In this document: positions 59,260 through 64,000 of the stretch, piece by piece
Numbering within the stretch: the first letter of the stretch is position 1
How the letters are laid out: each line of letters begins with the position of its first letter
Origin: Otatea glauca
Taxonomy: Eukaryota > Streptophyta > Magnoliopsida > Poales > Poaceae
NCBI GenBank assembly: GCA_036346275.1
Contig: CM070728.1
Coordinates: 20,608,723-20,672,722 of the forward strand
Reading direction: 5' to 3'
DNA length: 64,000 nt
The notes under the pieces: generated by a model
The model's database searches: none
Told to the model about the DNA's origin: nothing
What the model saw: only the letters and a program-made list of their open reading frames with translations
Program-made: the position numbers and the translations under genes

Positions 59260-59852
59260 CACTGAGTGGTATAAATAACCTAACGAGGTACATCACTATC
59301 GGTTCTTATATAAAAAGCGATAGTGATGTGATCATGAACATCACAGTCGGTTCTTACAAGACAAGCGATAGTGATTATAATAGTCATCACTATCGGTTTT
59401 CATATAAGAAGCGATAGTGATGAGCACGTACACATCACTATCGGTTCTTATTTAAGAAGCGATAGTGATGATAATGGACATCACTATCGCTTCTCACAAA
59501 AGAACCGATAGTGATGAGAAGGTCTCATCACTATCGGTTCTTTTGTGAGAAGCGATAGTGATGTCCATTATCATCACTATCGCTTAAATAAGAACCGATA
59601 GTGATGTGTACGCAGCCATCACTATCGCTTCTTATATGAAAACCGATAGTGATGATAATGCATATCACTATCACTTCTCGCGAAGAACCGATTGTAATGT
59701 TCCTGATGCTACATCACTATCACTTCTAACCTGAGAACCGATAGTGATTATGATTAATGCCTCTCCTAAGTCATCTATCACAATCGTTTCTTCCTAAAAA
59801 CTTAAGAACCGACACAGATGAAGCGATAGTGATGTACCATTCTGTAGTAGTG
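59260..59852. repeat. Right subterminal inverted-repeat cluster of the CACTA element
   Basis: About ten hairpin pairs of ATCACTATCGGTTCTT and AAGAACCGATAGTGAT type precede the terminal TGTAGTAGTG. The core is CACTATCGG throughout. Confidence 0.87.
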
Positions 59853-59936
59853 TGTAGATATAGATTCTTATCTATACTACTTTATTTGCTAAGAAGAAAT
59901 AAATTCATATATAAGCAAAAGATCTAATCTAAGTTT

Positions 59937-60975
59937 TGTAAGGACGAGAATGTCGACTAGAAGGGGTGAATACGCAGTTTTAAAAATTCTTCTCTCTAAA
60001 TACATGCTCTATCTATCCTTGTGTCAAAATCTAAAAGATAATTGTGGAAGCTTAAACTAAGGTTTTGACAAACAAAGCGTAAATCAACTAGACCCACTAA
60101 GTGCACTAACTATCTATGTCTCTAACAATAATATGTAATCCTAAAGACAATCAAACAATCCATCAATTGAATTCTAGAATGTAAATTAGCACAAGAAAGC
60201 AAACAACAAGGAGACACAATACTTTTTCCTGTGGTGTTCGGAGACTTGCCGGTCTCCCCTAGTCCACGTTGAGGTAAGCCCAAACGAATTGGACGGACTC
60301 CATGAATTGAGCACCCACCTCGAATCCACTAGAGGTAGCTCTTTCCCCGTCCGGGTAGGCGAGCTCCAACCTTCACAACTTTGCTAGACCTTCTCATAAT
60401 CTCTTTGAGAAGGTCACCGCGCACGACGTCGCTACATCGTCTAGGTGTCGACAAACACTAAGAGTAATAGGTCAAGCACCTAGCTTGAACCTCACCAAGT
60501 ACAACACATGCACAATGGTGATTACCGAGTACAACACATGCACAAGACTCTCCTCTAAGTACAACACATTCACAAAGAGCTCTCAACCCACTTCTAATTG
60601 CAATACATGCAAATTAGAATCACTCTAGCTCAAGAAGCAAAGAGGAGAAGGCAACACATGCATAACTCTCCCACAAACAAACCATAAATCCAGCAACCAG
60701 CCAATGCCACCCCGAGGCTCTCTTTTATAGCCTCACGAAGAAACTACGTTCAGGGGTAAAACGGGCAAAAATCATCAAACACGGTACTACTGCCAACTGG
60801 GGCCGGTAGTACCGGCCTCGATCTCAAAGATCGAATAACGGCTTAAAACTAGCCGCTGCACAGTACCTTGGCTGCAAGTCTATGCCCTGGCGGTCAAAGC
60901 GGCTGGGGGCAATCAAAACGTTATGGCGAATTATCTGCCGGTCAATCTCACCCCTTCAACTCAAGCATGGCTCAC
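59937..60975 (-). mobile_element. Truncated LTR, copy 4 of the recurring grass LTR family
   Basis: It begins TGTAAGGACGAGAATGTCG and CTAGAAGGGGTGAATACG, matching the ends of copy 3. The leader-like block (GGAGACTTGCCGGTCTCC, GTCCGGGTAGGCGAGCTCC; 60239-60440) matches copies 1 and 2. On minus, GGCTATAAAAGAG (about 60725) is a TATA box. Palindromic GGGGCCGGTAGTACCGGC lies at about 60800. The other end (GCCTAGATGC...TTTCA) is missing, lost where the next element begins near 60980. Confidence 0.65.
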
Positions 60976-61889
60976 TTTTGTGGTCGGCAATAAATTGTCG
61001 ACTTTTGTGATCGACAATAAATTTATAGGGCAGACGCTAGATCTCAAACTCGAAGGTCACACAAGACAAAGGTTTAGATAGGTTCAGGCCCTCGACGGAG
61101 GAGGTAATACCCTAGTCTTGTGTGCTGGGATTATGTGAATCTCTTGGATCTAAGATTGCTTGTGAGCTCGATCTCCCCCTGTTGTTGCCCGCCCTCTCCC
61201 TTATATAGTGGGGGTGGGGCGGTTTACAGAGTCCCGATCGGTTAGGGGATTCCGATCGGTTACATGATTCTAATCGGTTACATGATAGAGTTTACATCTT
61301 TATCTACCCTGTTAACAACTTGGATTACAATCGTATATTTTATATCTAAATGCATGTTCAACTGCCTATAGGATGTATCCCCTTCCGCACGGCAGCAAGG
61401 CTTGGCGCGGAGGTTATCCACTGGGCCTTCAATTGGACCTTGTCTCTCCCTGAGGCATTTCTAGGCCGGTTATGAAGACATCTGGTTTCATATATTCCAC
61501 AGTAGCCCCCGAGTGATTCATGATCCGGTTGCTACATCTTTATCTGGGACTCAACTTGGATCCGCGCTTTCAGCTTCTAGCATGAACTTCTGACTGGTTT
61601 CTTCTTTGATTTGAATGCTTTTCTTTGCAACAAGGGGATTATGAAGGATTCGAATATATCCCTGGACAATCTTCGAAGTTGTTTTGACCTCTTGAGTCAT
61701 TTCTTTTTCCAAAAACCTCTTTGGCTTCTGAACCATATTAACTCCAAGTCTCCTCGGCTTCTGATGTTACTACATCTTCGTATTTACTTCAACCTTGCTG
61801 TATCGGCTATAAAAAGCAAACCAACGCTTGTAGAATGCATTCCTTCTCGCTTAGTCCTCCTCTTCCTTACTCCAAGCTCTAGCTTCTTC

Positions 61890-62096
61890 ATGAGGAATTA
61901 CATGGACGACCGGGACCCTGAGCTCGCCGAAGAATGGGCGTTCTTCGACTTCGCCATGGCCGAATTGGCCGAAGAAGAGGCCGTTACCCGCAACCGCGTC
62001 GCTGTCGACACCTTCCTCAAGATCTTCCTTGCCCTCTACAGGGCTAGGGAGGCTCTTGTGGAGGCGCTTGGCCAGGTGCGCCGCGGAGAAGTCTAG
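61890..62096 (+). CDS. Small acidic ORF within the Gypsy-related element
   Basis: 68 residues from the ATG at 61890, or 64 from a second ATG at 61902: MDDRDPELAEEWAFFDFAMA, then a Glu/Ala-rich helical tail ending LGQVRRGEV. It is acidic and helical, followed closely by AATAAAG (about 62149). Small acidic ORFs of this kind occur in some grass Gypsy-type elements; function unknown, and it may be an accident of a GC-rich stretch. Confidence 0.35.
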   Translation: MRNYMDDRDPELAEEWAFFDFAMAELAEEEAVTRNRVAVDTFLKIFLALYRAREALVEALGQVRRGEV

Positions 62097-62204
62097 GGCC
62101 CCTGCAAATGTAATATTTTCCCAGGCATAATGCCTGAGGAATTTATATATAATAAAGAAATACCTTTTTTAAGTGTTTTCCATGATTGTCGCTTGACATA
62201 GCTT

Positions 62205-62700
62205 AGGCCCAGCTTGGGGTATTTATCGAAGCTTGCATGGCTCTTTGGTCAGGCGATATTCGCATCCAATCGTCGTAGGATATATTTTAGGTCCGACTTG
62301 GGACATATTAGGATTCGCGCGGCTCTTGGCCGAGTGATACCTATATCCGACTGCTGTAGGATATAGCTCTGGTCCGACTTGGGACATATCATATTCTCAT
62401 GGCTCTAGGCCGAGTGATACCCATATCCGACTACCTTAGGATATAGCTTAGGCTCGACTTGGAGCGTATCAGGATTTTATTGGCTCATGGCCAAGTGATA
62501 CCCATATCCGACTGTTGTAGGATATAGCTTAGGCTCAACTTGGAGCGTACCATACATATGTGGCTCTTGGCCGAGTGATACCCATATCTATAGCTTAGGC
62601 TCGACTTGGAGTGTATCGGGATTTCCTCAGCTCATGGCCGAGTGATACCTATATCCGACTGGTGTAGGATACAACTCTGGTTCGACTTGGGACATATCAA
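62205..62700 (+). repeat. 80-bp tandem repeat, six to seven diverged units
   Basis: Units share GGCTCTTGGCCGAGTGATAC, CATATCCGACTG and GTAGGATATAGC blocks. The GAGTGATAC block recurs at 62331, 62411, 62491, 62571 and 62640, i.e. a period of 80 with one shortened unit. It lies upstream of the Transposase_28-type ORF. Confidence 0.85.
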
Positions 62701-63220
62701 GGTTTATCCGAACGGTATCCGTACTCGTTTATTACGATGCACAGCTTATCGACCCATCTTGGGGCATACCATCGGAACCGTGCCTTATCAGACTCAACTC
62801 GTGATATATGATTCCGTCATGCGGTAACTACCTAGCGACCCAACATGGGGCATATCACAAGAAGATATTTTTAATCTGAACTGGAGGACACTCACGTCTC
62901 GCTTAGCTTGATAAGTGGTTAAGCATCCCATCGTGGGGAGCAACGTGTCCCAAATATGACTTGATCAAACCATAACTGCCTCTGTATGTCAGGACGCCAG
63001 GCTAGCAAATCATTACGAAGCATAGAGCAGGGTCAATCTCTTTCCCGCCGATTCGACGAAAACGTAATTTTCCCCCTTTAAAGACTAAGCCGATGGTTCA
63101 TTTTTCCCATCGCACACGCCTGCCTCTTCTGCTTCCTTTGTCTCTCCGCCTTCTCCGCCGTTAGGGTTAACTGCTGTTGCGCTCGCATCTTTACGCCGCC
63201 GTTGATCTTTTTCTCTGAAA

Positions 63221-64000
63221 ATGTCTTCTTATTCTTCCAAAGACACCTCCTCGCAGCCTTTGCCTCAAGATTGGGCCACCTCGGTGACGACGGAAGAGCG
63301 GTTGCAATCCATGGTGGATGACGGGGTTCTTCCAGCCCTGACCTTGATCTCCACACGACCGGCCGCAGGTGAATCCATCCCTACCACCCGTTCCGAAGAG
63401 ATAGTGGTTTTTGAATCCTTCTTCCAACGCGGGCTGGGCCTTCTTGCCTGCGCTTTTCTTTGTGGTCTTCTCTTCTTTTACGGAATTGAATTGGTGAACT
63501 TGAATCCCAATTCCATTCTGCAGATCTCTCTCTTTGTTCACCTCTGTGAGGCTTTCTTGGGCATCCGCCCCCATTTCGATCTCTTTCGCCATTTCTACCT
63601 TTTGAAACCTTATCCCTCAAAGAGCGACCCCAAGGTAATTGGGGGAGCCGGATTTCAGTTGCGGGAGGGGTTGAAGAAAAACTACTTTGCTATTCCTTTC
63701 AAAACTTCCAATAAAGGCTGGCACCATGAGTGGTTCTACTGTGCCAATCCTGATCCTGCTCTCGCCTCCTTTGTCGAGCGCCGACCTAAGGTGTCCCTTT
63801 CTTGGGTATCTGCTCCCAATGCTGCTGGCATGGACCAGGTGCATGACCTTTTGGCGCTGATTGAGAAATTAAAATAAGACGGTCTCACGGGAGTTGGCCT
63901 CGCCCTCCATTTTGCTGCTCGCCGGATACAACCTCTGAAGGAGCGAGTCCATCTGGGATACGCATTTGAAGGAAAGGACGACCCAACCCGTGAACTGCCC
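63221..64000 (+). pseudogene. Transposase_28-type (putative gypsy-type transposon) ORF with an in-frame stop, cut by window edge
   Basis: The ATG at 63221 follows a CT-rich leader. The product (MSSYSSKDTSSQ...) contains EIVVFESFFQRGLGL, then LLFFYGIELVNLNPNSILQI and HLCEAFLGIRPHF, and then GGAGFQLREGLKKNYF with a WHHEWFYC block. This is the conserved domain of proteins annotated as putative gypsy-type transposon (PF04195). A TAA at 63875-63877 interrupts it, but the same frame continues open to the window end (DGLTGVGLALHFAARRIQPL, LGYAFEGKDD), as expected of the uninterrupted protein. The exact role of this protein is unknown. Confidence 0.78.

Larger units (their letters stand above)
47510..59852 (-). 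mobile_element. CACTA (En/Spm) transposon, 12.3 kb, complete ends
   Basis: The element begins CACTACTACACAAATATACA and ends with the inverted counterpart TCTGTAGTAGTG. It is flanked by the 3-bp duplication TGT (47507-47509 and 59853-59855), as expected for CACTA. Both ends carry dense subterminal inverted repeats of TATCGGTTCTT type. Two genes lie inside, both on minus: tnp2-type transposase (55016-58191) and a second protein with a DUF8039-like region and an Ulp1-like end (48270-51390). Between them are a low-complexity GC-rich stretch and a palindrome array. A palindromic module is duplicated upstream of both genes. Intact ends and duplication suggest a relatively recent insertion, but the genes show frame breaks. 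Confidence 0.94.
60976..64000 (+). mobile_element. Gypsy-related LTR element, 5' part, continues past the window
   Basis: The sequence GGTTTAGATAGGTTCAGGCC and GAGGTAATACCCTAG (61070-61115), with CCCGATCGGTTA repeats, is typical of long LTRs of grass Gypsy-type elements. A TATA-like TTATATAGTGG is at about 61200. Downstream are a small ORF (61890-62096), a tandem repeat block (62205-62700) and the Transposase_28-type ORF. Neither LTR boundary nor primer-binding site could be fixed; the start near 60976 is approximate. Confidence 0.55.

Overview
This is a repeat-rich nuclear segment of a grass genome. Three observations point to Poaceae: plant-type intron-containing genes with GC-rich first exons, grass-style MITEs whose ends read GGCCCTGTTTGG, and nested LTR retrotransposons together with a large CACTA transposon. 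I cannot name the species. Four protein-coding genes look intact, all on the + strand and all within 18.6-41.7 kb. The rest is transposon-derived or featureless.

Layout. 0-2 kb: degenerate hAT-type (TTF zinc finger/DUF4371) transposase on the minus strand. 3.5-5.0 kb: solo LTR with a perfect 5-bp target duplication. 7.3-16.3 kb: a Ty1/copia element with a TATTT duplication, whose 3' LTR was later split by another 2.5-kb LTR-like insertion (duplication GGTTT). 18.6-19.9 kb: a five-exon TIFY/JAZ jasmonate repressor gene. 20-27 kb: several MITEs, a decayed palindromic DNA element and a second solo LTR. 27.5-33.6 kb: a ten-exon SNM1-type DNA cross-link repair nuclease gene. 34.5-35.5 kb: a Pack-type element carrying fragments of an ELO-like gene, just upstream of the five-exon chloroplast co-chaperonin gene CPN20 (35.7-39.0 kb). 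40.5-41.7 kb: a two-exon gene for a basic, low-complexity protein that I do not recognise. 42.6-47.2 kb: MITEs and a LINE remnant split by a tandem pair of 780-bp units with tRNA-like cores and Helitron-like ends. 47.5-59.9 kb: a 12.3-kb CACTA (En/Spm) element with perfect ends and a TGT duplication. It holds a tnp2-type transposase and a second gene with an Ulp1-like protease end, both on the minus strand. 59.9-64 kb: a truncated LTR and the start of a Gypsy-related element with a Transposase_28-type ORF that contains an in-frame stop.

The host genes are functionally independent (hormone signalling, DNA repair, plastid protein folding, unknown). The most unusual structures are in the mobile DNA: (i) a roughly 360-bp palindromic module duplicated upstream of both CACTA genes, one copy having 47-bp perfect inverted arms; (ii) a higher-order array of about 26 small palindromes inside the CACTA element; (iii) the tandem tRNA-like/Helitron-like dimer inside a LINE; (iv) a copia element whose gag appears to start inside its own LTR, with a possible intron spanning the LTR boundary.
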